Of a stretch of DNA of 13,739 nucleotides, positions 7,559 through 13,739 are shown piece by piece. Every line of letters begins with the position of its first letter. Position 1 is the stretch's first letter. The notes below the pieces were generated by a model, which had not been told where the DNA came from, made no database searches, and saw only the letters and a program-made list of their open reading frames with translations. The DNA lies in contig JAFAEG010000118.1 of assembly GCA_023424095.1 (NCBI GenBank), positions 1 to 13,739 on the forward strand. The letters are read 5' to 3'. The position numbers and the translations under genes were made by a program. This DNA is from Pseudomonadota bacterium (GTDB lineage: Bacteria > Pseudomonadota > Alphaproteobacteria > Sphingomonadales > Sphingomonadaceae).

Positions 7559-7562
7559 GCGT

Positions 7563-8036
7563 CTATTGCGAGCTGATTTCGGAGATGTAGAGCGTCGCCG
7601 GAATGCGCCGGCCCTGGGCATAATGGCCGATATAGATGTCATATTGGCCGGAAGCCGCGGGCGAGAAGCGGATCGACGGGTTGGTGCCATTCTCACCGCC
7701 GTCATCGTCGCACACCCAATTGCCGTCAGGCCCGTTGATCGCCAGCGTCGTGTCGGAATCCGAAGCGACCGAGATGATCAGGGGCAGGCTGCCGTTCGCC
7801 GTGAACTGGAGCCGGACGTCCGGGGCGTTCGCCATCGAACCGACGCAGCCCGAGCCGAGCGTGGAAGCGTCAAGCTGTCCACCCGCGGTCACCCGCACAG
7901 TCCTGGGGTCGCCGGTGAAGCCGCCGGTCAGCGTTACCGTGCCGAAACTGGGGTTCCGGCTGAAATCCTGCGATGAAGCGGGTGCCGTCACAACAAGTGC
8001 ACAAAAGGAACCAAAGAGCGCGATCGACTTCTTCAT
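7563..8036 (-). CDS. Small exported PPC-like beta-sandwich protein
   Basis: The 157-residue protein has a clear signal peptide (MKKSIALFG..., hydrophobic to about residue 18, cut near APASSQ). The mature part is one beta-rich domain with the pattern D-T-T-L-A-I-N-G-P-D-G-N-W-x-C-D-D-D (95-112) and ASGQYDIYIG (128-137), as in bacterial pre-peptidase C-terminal (PPC) domains. Cys64 and Cys109 are likely to form a disulfide. Stand-alone proteins of this type are common in sphingomonads and caulobacters and are often labelled peptidase S1, but no catalytic domain is present here, so that label would be misleading. The ATG at 8036 is preceded by a purine-rich GGGGGAACGGAA; the open frame reaches 8141, but the extra residues are unlike a signal peptide. 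It diverges from uvrC. Role unknown; probably periplasmic or secreted. Confidence 0.8.
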   Translation of the reverse strand: MKKSIALFGSFCALVVTAPASSQDFSRNPSFGTVTLTGGFTGDPRTVRVTAGGQLDASTLGSGCVGSMANAPDVRLQFTANGSLPLIISVASDSDTTLAINGPDGNWVCDDDGGENGTNPSIRFSPAASGQYDIYIGHYAQGRRIPATLYISEISSQ

Positions 8037-8195
8037 TTCCGTTCCCCCAATCATTGGAGTCGCGTCACTGTCGGTACCCGGCCGGGGCGACGAGGGACTG
8101 GCTCGTTTACTCTCATCGTGACGGCCACGCAACGAAGACACATCGCCCCTTTTGACCCGCTGTTCGCAATCGTCACGCCCTCCTATATCGCCTTG

Positions 8196-10148
8196 ATGCC
8201 GCGATCGGATTCATCGGCGGGCCGTCCGCATCATCCGGACGCCGCGCAGCGTTTCAACGAGGAGAAAGCGACCTATACGGTTCGCGGCTCCGACGCGCCT
8301 GATCTCGAGGGCGGGGTGAAGGCGATCCGCGAAGTGCTGCGGACCTTGCCGGTGCGGCCGGGCGTGTACCGGATGCTCGATGCCAAGGGCGACGTGCTCT
8401 ACGTCGGCAAGGCGCGGTCGCTGCGCAACCGCGTGACCAGTTACACGCAGGCGGCGCGGCTGACGAAGCGGCTACAGCGCATGGTCGCGCAGACCCGGTC
8501 GATGGCGATCGTCACCACCAACAATGAGGCGGAGGCGCTGCTGCTCGAGGCGCAGCTGATCAAGCGCTACCGGCCGCCTTACAATGTGCTGCTGCGCGAC
8601 GACAAAAGCTTCCCCTTCATCCTCTTGCGCGACGATCATGCCTTCCCGCGCGTCCAGCTTCATCGCGGCGCCCGGCGGTATAAGGGGCAATATTACGGCC
8701 CGTTCGCCAGCGCCGGTTCGGTGCGCACGACTTTGACCGCGCTGCAGAAGCTCTTCCTGCTCCGCTCCTGCACCGACAGCTTCTTCGCCAATCGTTCGCG
8801 ACCCTGCCTGCTGCACCAGATCCGCCGCTGCTCCGCGCCTTGTGTCGGGCGGATCGACCAGCCCGGCTATGACGAACTGATCCAGGACGCGAAGGACTTT
8901 CTGGGCGGCAAGTCCACCAAGGTGCAAGCGAAGCTGCAGGACCAGATGAATGTCGCCGCGGAGGCGATGGATTATGAGCTCGCCGCCGTCTATCGCGACC
9001 GCCTGCGCGCGCTGACCTACATTCAGGGCAGCCAGGCGATCAACGCCGAGCGGGTGGGCGACGCCGACATCTTTGCGCTCAGTGCCAAGGGCGGCACCAT
9101 GTGTATCCAGGCCTTCTTCATCCGCGGCGGGCAGAATTGGGGCGCGCGCAGCTTCTTCCCCGCGCACACCGCCGACGTGCCCGAGGAGGAGGTGCTGTCG
9201 AGCTTCCTCGTGCAATTTTACGAGGAAGTGCCGCCGCCGAAGGCGATCCTGCTGGACCGGACTGTGCCGGAGACGGAGTTGCTGGAAGAGGCGTTCGCCG
9301 AGCGGGCCGGGCGCAAGGTCGAGCTGAAGCAGCCGCAGCGGGGCGAGCAGCGCCGCCTGATCGATCAGGCGAAGCGCAATGCCGAGGAAGCGCTGGACCG
9401 CCGCCTCGCGGAAACGAGCACGCAGGCGAAGAACCTTCGCGCGCTCGCCGAATTGTTCGAGCTGCCGGAGCCGCCCGGCCGGATCGAGGTCTATGACAAC
9501 AGCCACGTCCAGGGCACGAATGCGGTCGGCGCGATGATCGTCGCCGGGCCGGAGGGGCTGCGCAAGAACGCCTATCGCAAGTTCAACATCAAGAATCCCG
9601 AGACCGAACCGGGCGACGATTTCGCGATGATGCGCGAGGTGCTGGGTCGCCGCTTTGCCCGCCTCGAGAAGGAAGATCCGGACCGGTCGCGAGGCGACTG
9701 GCCGGATCTGCTGCTGATCGACGGCGGCAAAGGGCAGCTTGGCGCGGTCTGCCGCGTGCTGGAGGAAGCGGGCATTCACGACGTGCCGGTCGTCGGCGTA
9801 TCGAAGGGCCCGGACCGCAATGCCGGCCGCGAGACCTTTCACCTGGCGAATGGCCGCGACTTCCAGTTGCCGCCGAACGATCCGACGCTCTTTTACCTAC
9901 AGCGGCTGCGCGATGAGGCGCACCGTTTCGCGATCGGCGCGCATCGCACCAAGCGGGCCAAATCGATGTCGGCGAGCCCGCTCGACGACGTCCCCGGCAT
10001 CGGCCCCAACCGCAAGCGCGCCTTGTTGATGCATTTCGGTACCGCCCGCTCGGTCCGCAACGCGGCGCTTGAGGATATCGCCAAGGTGCCGGGCATCAGC
10101 CGCGCCACGGCGCAGGGCATTTACGACTATTTCCACCCGCGCGGGTGA
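8196..10148 (+). CDS. uvrC: UvrABC excinuclease subunit C
   Basis: UvrC makes both incisions around a DNA lesion during nucleotide excision repair. In the 650-residue protein, the GIY-YIG nuclease domain (about 52-130: PGVYRM then LYVGKARSLRNRV) makes the 3' cut. Cys192, Cys204, Cys212 and Cys216 have the 12-8-4 spacing of E. coli Cys154/166/174/178, reported to hold an iron-sulfur cluster. The UvrB-binding UVR motif is at about 245-275. The RNase H-like domain has YDNSH (Asp434), DDFAMM (474-479), LLIDGGKGQ (Asp509) and DEAHRFA (His576) and makes the 5' cut. Two helix-hairpin-helix motifs (598-645) end the protein. The ATG at 8196 is chosen by family N-terminus; a GTG at 8118 would add 26 residues. 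No ribosome site precedes the ATG. Confidence 0.96.
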   Translation: MPRSDSSAGRPHHPDAAQRFNEEKATYTVRGSDAPDLEGGVKAIREVLRTLPVRPGVYRMLDAKGDVLYVGKARSLRNRVTSYTQAARLTKRLQRMVAQTRSMAIVTTNNEAEALLLEAQLIKRYRPPYNVLLRDDKSFPFILLRDDHAFPRVQLHRGARRYKGQYYGPFASAGSVRTTLTALQKLFLLRSCTDSFFANRSRPCLLHQIRRCSAPCVGRIDQPGYDELIQDAKDFLGGKSTKVQAKLQDQMNVAAEAMDYELAAVYRDRLRALTYIQGSQAINAERVGDADIFALSAKGGTMCIQAFFIRGGQNWGARSFFPAHTADVPEEEVLSSFLVQFYEEVPPPKAILLDRTVPETELLEEAFAERAGRKVELKQPQRGEQRRLIDQAKRNAEEALDRRLAETSTQAKNLRALAELFELPEPPGRIEVYDNSHVQGTNAVGAMIVAGPEGLRKNAYRKFNIKNPETEPGDDFAMMREVLGRRFARLEKEDPDRSRGDWPDLLLIDGGKGQLGAVCRVLEEAGIHDVPVVGVSKGPDRNAGRETFHLANGRDFQLPPNDPTLFYLQRLRDEAHRFAIGAHRTKRAKSMSASPLDDVPGIGPNRKRALLMHFGTARSVRNAALEDIAKVPGISRATAQGIYDYFHPRG

Positions 10149-10166
10149 CGGCGCGGTGCGCCGTCA
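10146..10166. terminator. Hairpin formed by the uvrC and oxyR stop codons
   Basis: TGACGGCGC (10146-10154) and GCGCCGTCA (10158-10166) form a perfect 9-bp stem around GGT. The first three bases are the uvrC TGA; the last three, read on the minus strand, are the oxyR TGA. A GC-rich stem shared by two converging genes is a plausible bidirectional terminator or transcript 3' end, but it has no T-tract. Confidence 0.55.
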
Positions 10167-11060
10167 GGCGGCAGACTTCAGCGCGCCCGCCAGCAACTGG
10201 AACTCCTTCTCGCGCGGGCTGCCCTTGCGCCAGACCAGGGCGATCCGGCGCGACGCATGCTCCGCCTCGAGCGGGCGGGCAACGATGCGCGTGCCGTCCA
10301 GCAAGCCGGCCTTCAGCGACATTTCCGGGATAAGGGTCATACCGAGCCCGTTATCGACCATCTGCACCAGGGTGTGCAGCGAGGTGCCGAGGATCGAGGC
10401 CTCGGCGCGCAACTCGGGCCGGTTGCAGGCGGCCAGTGCATGGTCCTTCAGGCAATGGCCGTCTTCTAGCAGCAGCAATTTGTCTTCGTCGATCAAGGCG
10501 GGCGTGACGGTGCGGTTGGGTGGCTCGGCGCCTGGTGGAAAGGCGACGAACAGCCGGTCTTCGAACAGCACCTCGCTTTCGACCTCGCCGCAACGATAGG
10601 GCAAAGCGAGCAGGACGCAGTCGAGCTGGCCGCGATGGAGCGAATCGCAGGCGACGCCGCTCGCCTCCTCGCGCAGATAGAGTTTCAGATCGGGCCATTG
10701 TTCGCGCAGCCGGGGCAGCAGGGTCGGCAGCAGGAACGGGGCGATGGTCGGGATCACGCCCATGCGGAGCACCCCGGACAGCGGCTTGCCGGCGGCGCGG
10801 ACCATGTCGGCCAGTTCCTCCGCCTCGCGCAGCACGCGCTCCGCCTTGTCGGCAACGCGCAGGCCCAACGGGGTGAAGCGGACCACGCGCTTGGTCCGCT
10901 CGACCAGGGTGATGCCGATCAGCGATTCAAGTTCCTTGAGGCCGGCGGAGAGCGTCGATTGGGTCACGAAGCAGGCGCTCGCGGCCCGCCCGAAATGGCC
11001 GTGGCTGCGCAAAGCAACGAGATATTGCAGCTGCTTGAGAGTGGGGAGGTGGATGTTCAT
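10164..11060 (-). CDS. oxyR: Hydrogen peroxide-sensing regulator OxyR (LysR family)
   Basis: OxyR is a LysR-type activator switched on by a disulfide formed in response to peroxide. The 298-residue protein has an N-terminal winged helix-turn-helix (about 6-64: TLKQLQYLVAL, then FGRAASACFVTQSTLSAGLKEL) and a substrate-domain fold after residue 95. The redox pair is intact: EDGHCLKDHALAAC places Cys203 and Cys212 nine residues apart, matching E. coli Cys199 and Cys208. That motif separates OxyR from other LysR proteins. The ATG at 11060 gives MNIHLPTLKQ; a TTG at 11072 is an alternative, and neither has a strong ribosome site. It diverges from ahpC, a classic OxyR target, across a 134-base region with a palindrome at 11076-11090. 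Confidence 0.94.
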   Translation of the reverse strand: MNIHLPTLKQLQYLVALRSHGHFGRAASACFVTQSTLSAGLKELESLIGITLVERTKRVVRFTPLGLRVADKAERVLREAEELADMVRAAGKPLSGVLRMGVIPTIAPFLLPTLLPRLREQWPDLKLYLREEASGVACDSLHRGQLDCVLLALPYRCGEVESEVLFEDRLFVAFPPGAEPPNRTVTPALIDEDKLLLLEDGHCLKDHALAACNRPELRAEASILGTSLHTLVQMVDNGLGMTLIPEMSLKAGLLDGTRIVARPLEAEHASRRIALVWRKGSPREKEFQLLAGALKSAA

Positions 11061-11075
11061 CGCGCCCGGCAACTT

Positions 11076-11090
11076 ATCGATTAAATCGAT
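11076..11090. promoter_or_regulatory. Candidate OxyR operator
   Basis: ATCGAT-TAA-ATCGAT is a 15-bp palindrome with the ATCG-N7-CGAT geometry of the OxyR motif ATAG-N7-CTAT and a LysR-type T-N11-A core. Its centre lies about 64 bases before the predicted ahpC transcription start, a usual position for a LysR activator. It also covers the predicted oxyR start, which would fit self-repression. A second half-site near the ahpC -35 is not obvious. Confidence 0.6.
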
Positions 11091-11095
11091 CAGGG

Positions 11096-11124
11096 ATGCA
11101 AATTCAATCCATTGGCACCGTCAA
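11096..11124 (-). promoter_or_regulatory. Candidate oxyR promoter
   Basis: On the minus strand, TTGACG (11124-11119) and TTGCAT (11101-11096) are 17 bases apart. The -35 matches well and the -10 poorly. The predicted transcription start falls on the OxyR palindrome at 11076-11090. It overlaps the divergent ahpC promoter. Confidence 0.35.
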
Positions 11125-11140
11125 AATACGTTCTTATATG
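11112..11140 (+). promoter_or_regulatory. Candidate ahpC promoter
   Basis: TTGGCA (11112-11117), a 17-base spacer and TATATG (11135-11140) make a good sigma-70-type promoter, the best in the window. The predicted start near 11147 leaves a 48-base leader before ahpC. It lies 21 bases downstream of the palindrome at 11076-11090. Confidence 0.6.
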
Positions 11141-11194
11141 CAACTCACAATCGATCTCGCACTGCAACATTCGCACTGCAACATGGAGAATGAA

Positions 11195-11734
11195 ATGCTG
11201 ACTGTTGGTGATACTCTTCCCGGCCTGACCCTTCCGGTTCAGCAGGGCAGCGACGCGTTGCCCGCGGGTGAGACCATCAATCTGGCGGAGACGGACGGCA
11301 AGTGGAAGATCCTGTTCTACTGGCCGAAGGACTTCACCTTCGTCTGCCCGACCGAGATCGTCGGCTATGGCGATCTGAAGAATGATTTCGCAGATCGTGA
11401 CGCCGTGCTGATCGGGGCGTCCACCGACACCGCGCATGTTCACTTTGCGTGGCGCCGGTCGGATCCGGACCTGGCGCAGGCCGACTTCCCGTGGATCGCC
11501 GACAATGGCGCCAAGCTGGCGGACGCGCTCGGCATTCTCGACCGCAACGAGCATGTCGCCTTTCGCGCCACCTTCATCATCGATCCGGACAACGTCATCC
11601 AGCACGTCACGGTGAACGGCCTTAACGTCGGCCGTAACCCCGCCGAGACGCTGCGCGTGCTTGACGCGCTGCAGACCGACGAGCTCTGCCCCTGCAATTG
11701 GGAAAAGGGCCAGGACGTCCTCAAGATCGCCGCT
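11195..11734 (+). CDS. ahpC: Peroxiredoxin AhpC (alkyl hydroperoxide reductase), Cys-Pro-Cys type
   Basis: AhpC reduces hydrogen peroxide and organic hydroperoxides in the cytoplasm. In the 180-residue protein the peroxidatic Cys51 lies in DFTFVCPTE (46-54), with Thr48 and Arg124 (AFRATFIID) as its usual partners. The C-terminus has ELCPCNW with Cys165 and Cys167. Two cysteines in this position are the hallmark of the Mycobacterium tuberculosis type (Cys174 and Cys176 there), which is recycled by AhpD rather than by AhpF. I chose the ATG at 11195 because GGAGA lies at 11185-11189; the frame is open upstream, but ATG codons at 11183 and 11096 lack support, and 11096 lies before the predicted transcription start. 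The frame closes with the TAA at 11735-11737. ahpD follows after a strong terminator. Confidence 0.95.
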
Positions 11735-11782
11735 TAACGGCTCCCGCGCGGCCTCTCCCCCCTTTTGGCCGCGAGCCCGGGT

Positions 11783-11819
11783 GGGGCGCGGGACTTCGGT
11801 TCCGCGCCCCTATTTTTTT
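11783..11819 (+). terminator. Strong UUCG-loop terminator between ahpC and ahpD
   Basis: The stem pairs GGGGCGCGGGAC (11783-11794) with GTTCCGCGCCCC (11799-11810), including one G-U pair, and is capped by a TTCG tetraloop (11795-11798). A run of seven T follows at 11813-11819 after TA. This is the textbook intrinsic terminator shape. It leaves only 24 bases before the ahpD start, so ahpD must be read through it or use a promoter that overlaps it. Confidence 0.92.
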
Positions 11820-11843
11820 GCTTTTGAAGATTGGAGAATATTC

Positions 11844-12362
11844 ATGTCCCTCAAGGCTTTCGCCGACGCGCTCCCCGATTACGCCAAGGACGTGCGGCTC
11901 AACCTCGGTTCCGTGCTGAGCGACCAGACGCTGGGTGATCAGCGCAAATATGGCCTGCTGCTGACCTGCGCCCACGCCACCGCTTACAAGCCGATCGTCG
12001 AGGCTGCGGAGGCCGAGGCCGAGGGCAAGTTGAGCGCCGAGGCGGCGAATGCGGCGCGGGCGGCGGCGGCGGTGATGGCGCAGAACAATGTCTATTACCG
12101 CTTCGTCCATCTGGCCTCGAACCCGGTCTACGGGACGCTGCCGGCGAAGTTGCGGATGAACGTGATCGGCTCGCCCGGCATCGAGAAAGCGGACTTCGAG
12201 CTGTTCAGCCTGGCGGTCAGCGCGATGAACGGCTGCGGCATGTGCATCGACAGCCACGAACGGCTGCTGATCCAGGAAGGCGTGAAGCCCGAGGCAGTGC
12301 AGGCGGCGGCGCGGATCGGCGCGGTGCTGAAGGCCGCGGCGACGGTGCACGCTGTCCTCTGA
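11844..12362 (+). CDS. ahpD: Alkylhydroperoxidase AhpD
   Basis: AhpD is an all-helical carboxymuconolactone-decarboxylase-fold protein that passes electrons to AhpC and has weak peroxidase activity itself. In the 172-residue protein, NGCGMCIDSHE contains the redox pair Cys131 and Cys134. Glu119 and His138 match the proton-relay residues Glu118 and His137 of the M. tuberculosis protein, while the position of its His132 holds Met133. The ATG at 11844 is preceded by GGAGAA (11833-11838, 5 bases upstream). The frame is open further upstream, but that region is the terminator and ahpC end. Placement after ahpC and opposite oxyR supports one peroxide-defence unit. Electrons probably reach AhpD from a dihydrolipoamide carrier, as in mycobacteria; that is inference. 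Confidence 0.95.
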   Translation: MSLKAFADALPDYAKDVRLNLGSVLSDQTLGDQRKYGLLLTCAHATAYKPIVEAAEAEAEGKLSAEAANAARAAAAVMAQNNVYYRFVHLASNPVYGTLPAKLRMNVIGSPGIEKADFELFSLAVSAMNGCGMCIDSHERLLIQEGVKPEAVQAAARIGAVLKAAATVHAVL

Positions 12363-12372
12363 CCAGCGGTCA
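12360..12372. other. Palindrome joining the ahpD and downstream gene stop codons
   Basis: TGACC (12360-12364) and GGTCA (12368-12372) flank AGC. The outer triplets are the TGA stops of ahpD and of the convergent minus-strand gene. It is a shorter version of the arrangement at 10146-10166. A 5-bp stem without T-run is too weak to call a terminator. Confidence 0.35.
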
Positions 12373-13005
12373 ATGTGCCGGACGTGACTGGCGGGCGATC
12401 GGCTCCAATGCCGGGACGTTGGCAAAGGCGTTCGGCATGATGACGTCGCGCTCGCCGGTCATCGGCACGTAGATATTGTCGCGGCTGAGGCCGGCGAGAT
12501 CGACGCCGCCGGTGCGGAGAAGGTTCACGACCAGCTCGGCGCAATAGAGGGTGGAAGCGTCGTCGGCGTCGAGTTCGTAATCGAAGGCGACGCGGGCGTC
12601 CGCCAGCCGCGCGGCTTCGCGGTTCAGGCGATCGGCATCGAGTGCGCCGCGTGGGCGAAGGATGGCGATCTCCTCGATGCCTGGATTGGTGGTGAAGGCG
12701 GTGAGATCGGCATAAGCGACGGTGCCGGCGCCGTAGGGCGTTGCCTCGATCACCGCGAGACTGTCGCCGCGGGCGACGACCAGGCCGACATGACTGAAAA
12801 GGGCGTTGTTGCCCGTCGCGTTGCGGATCTGCGTGCCGACCAGATCGTCGGCGCTGGTCAGGATGACGTCGCCGGGACGCGGCTGCCAGCGATCCGCGGA
12901 AATGGGCGCCAGCGGCGGGCGGATGCGATCCGCCGCGCCGCCGGCAACCACTGCCGCCCCGAGCAAAGCCGGCGCGAGCGCCAGCAGGATAGCTCGGGGC
13001 GCCAT
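12370..13005 (-). CDS. YiiX/NlpC-P60-like cysteine hydrolase (DUF830 type), exported
   Basis: The 211-residue protein has a hydrophobic N-terminus (about 5-24) suggesting a signal peptide or membrane anchor. The domain begins with RPGDVILTS (43-51), continues through FSHVGLVV (70-77) and VIEATP (85-90), and ends with STLYCAELVV (151-160). The order His72, Glu87, Cys155 is the circularly permuted NlpC/P60 arrangement of the YiiX/YebB group, whose members are thought to act as amidases or thioesterases on cell-wall peptides or lipids. The substrate here is unknown. The ATG at 13005 lies 4 bases after the stop of the lipoprotein gene with no ribosome site of its own, so translational coupling is likely. 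The frame stays open upstream inside the lipoprotein gene, but that part is antiphase, arginine/proline-rich shadow sequence. Confidence 0.85.
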   Translation of the reverse strand: MAPRAILLALAPALLGAAVVAGGAADRIRPPLAPISADRWQPRPGDVILTSADDLVGTQIRNATGNNALFSHVGLVVARGDSLAVIEATPYGAGTVAYADLTAFTTNPGIEEIAILRPRGALDADRLNREAARLADARVAFDYELDADDASTLYCAELVVNLLRTGGVDLAGLSRDNIYVPMTGERDVIMPNAFANVPALEPIARQSRPAH

Positions 13006-13009
13006 AGGC

Positions 13010-13576
13010 TTATTCGGTCGGCGCCGCGGCGTCCGGAGCCGGGGTCTCAGTCGGCGTCGCCGGGGTCGGCGTGGCCGGAGTCGGTGCCGGATCCATCGTC
13101 GGCGCGCCCGGGGCACCCGGCGTGGTCGGCATCGGGCCGACCGGCGGAGCGGTCGGGGCCGGGCCGGCACCACCACCAGCGGCCATACCGGTGGCGAGGA
13201 TGTCGATCTTCCAGCGGCCGTCCTCACGGACGAGCGTCAGGGCGTCGCCGCCTTCCTTGCTGCCGTCGCTGAACACGCCTTCGAGGCGGACGGTGGCGCG
13301 GTCGCCATTTTCGGTCGCTTCGAGCACGTTCACCGAGCTCAGGGTCTTGCCCTTGTCCGGCATGCTCTTCTTCATTTCGGCCTGAGCGGAGCAGGCCTGC
13401 TCCAGCTTCGGCGCGATCGCCTTGCTGCTGTTGCTCAGCATGTCGCCCAGACCGGTGCAATTGCCGGTGTCGAGCTTGCGCATGAACTCTTCGGCGACGC
13501 CGGCCGGCGAACCGGAGGCACCCGAACAGGCGGCGAGCGCGGCGCTCATCGCCACGGTGAGAATAAGACGCTTCAT
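13010..13576 (-). CDS. Lipoprotein with NTF2-like (DUF4878-like) domain and Pro/Ala/Thr-rich tail
   Basis: The 188-residue protein has a lipoprotein signal with the lipobox L-A-A-C ending at Cys17. Residues 24-130 (GVAEEFMRKLDTGN at the start, VREDGRWKIDIL at the end) have the layout of small NTF2-like DUF4878 lipoprotein domains, with Cys40 and Cys62 possibly paired. Residues 131-188 are almost entirely Pro, Ala, Thr and Gly, with PATPT repeated twice; such tails often span the periplasm or link to the cell wall. The ATG at 13576 has AGGGGG 7 bases upstream; the frame is open to 13669, but the extra residues have no signal character. The following gene begins 4 bases after the stop, and the pair probably acts in the envelope. 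Function unknown. Confidence 0.85.
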   Translation of the reverse strand: MKRLILTVAMSAALAACSGASGSPAGVAEEFMRKLDTGNCTGLGDMLSNSSKAIAPKLEQACSAQAEMKKSMPDKGKTLSSVNVLEATENGDRATVRLEGVFSDGSKEGGDALTLVREDGRWKIDILATGMAAGGGAGPAPTAPPVGPMPTTPGAPGAPTMDPAPTPATPTPATPTETPAPDAAAPTE

Positions 13577-13658
13577 TGTTTTTCCCCCTAGGGTCGTGAA
13601 AGGCGAAGCAGCCTCCCTATCGTTTCGGGGCCCGAATCGCAAAGGCTCATGATCCGGT

Positions 13659-13739
13659 TCAGGCGACATTGCCGATGCCGCTCTGATTGCCGGCTGGCGG
13701 TGCCTGCGGTGAAGGCGCGTCGCGTTCCTTGCCGAGCAG
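13659..13739 (-). CDS. C-terminal end of an unidentified gene (runs off the window)
   Basis: Reading the minus strand inward from the right edge, 26 codons run without a stop to a TGA at 13661-13659. The translation ends ...PSPQAPPAGNQSGIGNVA, a plausible low-complexity C-terminus, and codon use resembles its neighbours. It is too short to identify. If real, its stop lies 82 bases before the lipoprotein gene on the same strand, which could put the two in one transcription unit. Confidence 0.4.
   Translation of the reverse strand: MLGKERDAPSPQAPPAGNQSGIGNVA

Noticed and set aside
8472..9842. A 456-codon open frame on the minus strand opposite uvrC
   Set aside because: It is fully antisense to a gene with all UvrC motifs. 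Long antisense frames are expected in high-GC DNA, and the translation is His/Arg/Gln-rich with no domain.
12790..13591. Plus-strand frames over the lipoprotein and hydrolase genes, one with Pro/Gly repeats
   Set aside because: They arise from the complement of the Pro/Ala/Thr-rich tail; the minus strand has the lipobox, the ribosome site and the catalytic motifs.

Overview
The window is high-GC chromosomal DNA that looks like a sphingomonad (Alphaproteobacteria, Sphingomonadales). Four things point there: the split F-type ATP synthase locus with a separate F0 operon (atpI-atpB-atpE-atpF'-atpF, carrying both b' and b subunits); the sequence style of the AtpB, AtpF' and UvrC N-termini; several small secreted proteins of a kind common in that group; and three families of palindromic intergenic repeats. 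The taxonomic call is inference from protein style, not from a marker-gene comparison.

Layout, left to right. Positions 1-349 hold no gene, only a hairpin, a double-hairpin repeat and the terminator of purB. purB (adenylosuccinate lyase, minus strand) diverges from two tandem paralogous genes for small exported proteins with a conserved cysteine pair. These converge on radC (minus). Between radC and atpI lie a second palindromic repeat and a candidate promoter for the F0 operon. The operon itself has an 8-bp hairpin at the atpI stop, a half-copy of the second repeat just before atpB, and a third palindromic repeat between atpE and atpF'. The ATP synthase proton channel (a, c) and peripheral stalk (b', b) are encoded here; the F1 genes are not in the window.

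Downstream are a secreted beta-propeller protein (possibly read from the atp operon), a convergent gene for a small exported PPC-like protein, uvrC (excision repair nuclease), and an oxidative-stress cluster: oxyR (minus), diverging from ahpC and ahpD (plus). The AhpC is of the type with a C-terminal Cys-Pro-Cys, and the neighbouring AhpD carries the CxxC that re-reduces such peroxiredoxins in mycobacteria. The oxyR/ahpC intergenic region holds a 15-bp ATCG-N7-CGAT palindrome placed as expected for an OxyR site. The right end has a minus-strand pair, a lipoprotein gene followed 4 bases later by a YiiX/NlpC-P60-like cysteine hydrolase, and the last codons of one more minus-strand gene.

Most of the window is ordinary core genome and I see no clearly new biological system. 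The observations most worth checking are a degraded, extremely GC-rich 69-bp in-frame tandem duplication inside atpF' (a real lengthening of the b' stalk or an assembly error), a strong UUCG-loop terminator between ahpC and ahpD, repeat elements inside the transcribed atp operon, and convergent gene pairs whose stop codons form the two arms of a hairpin.
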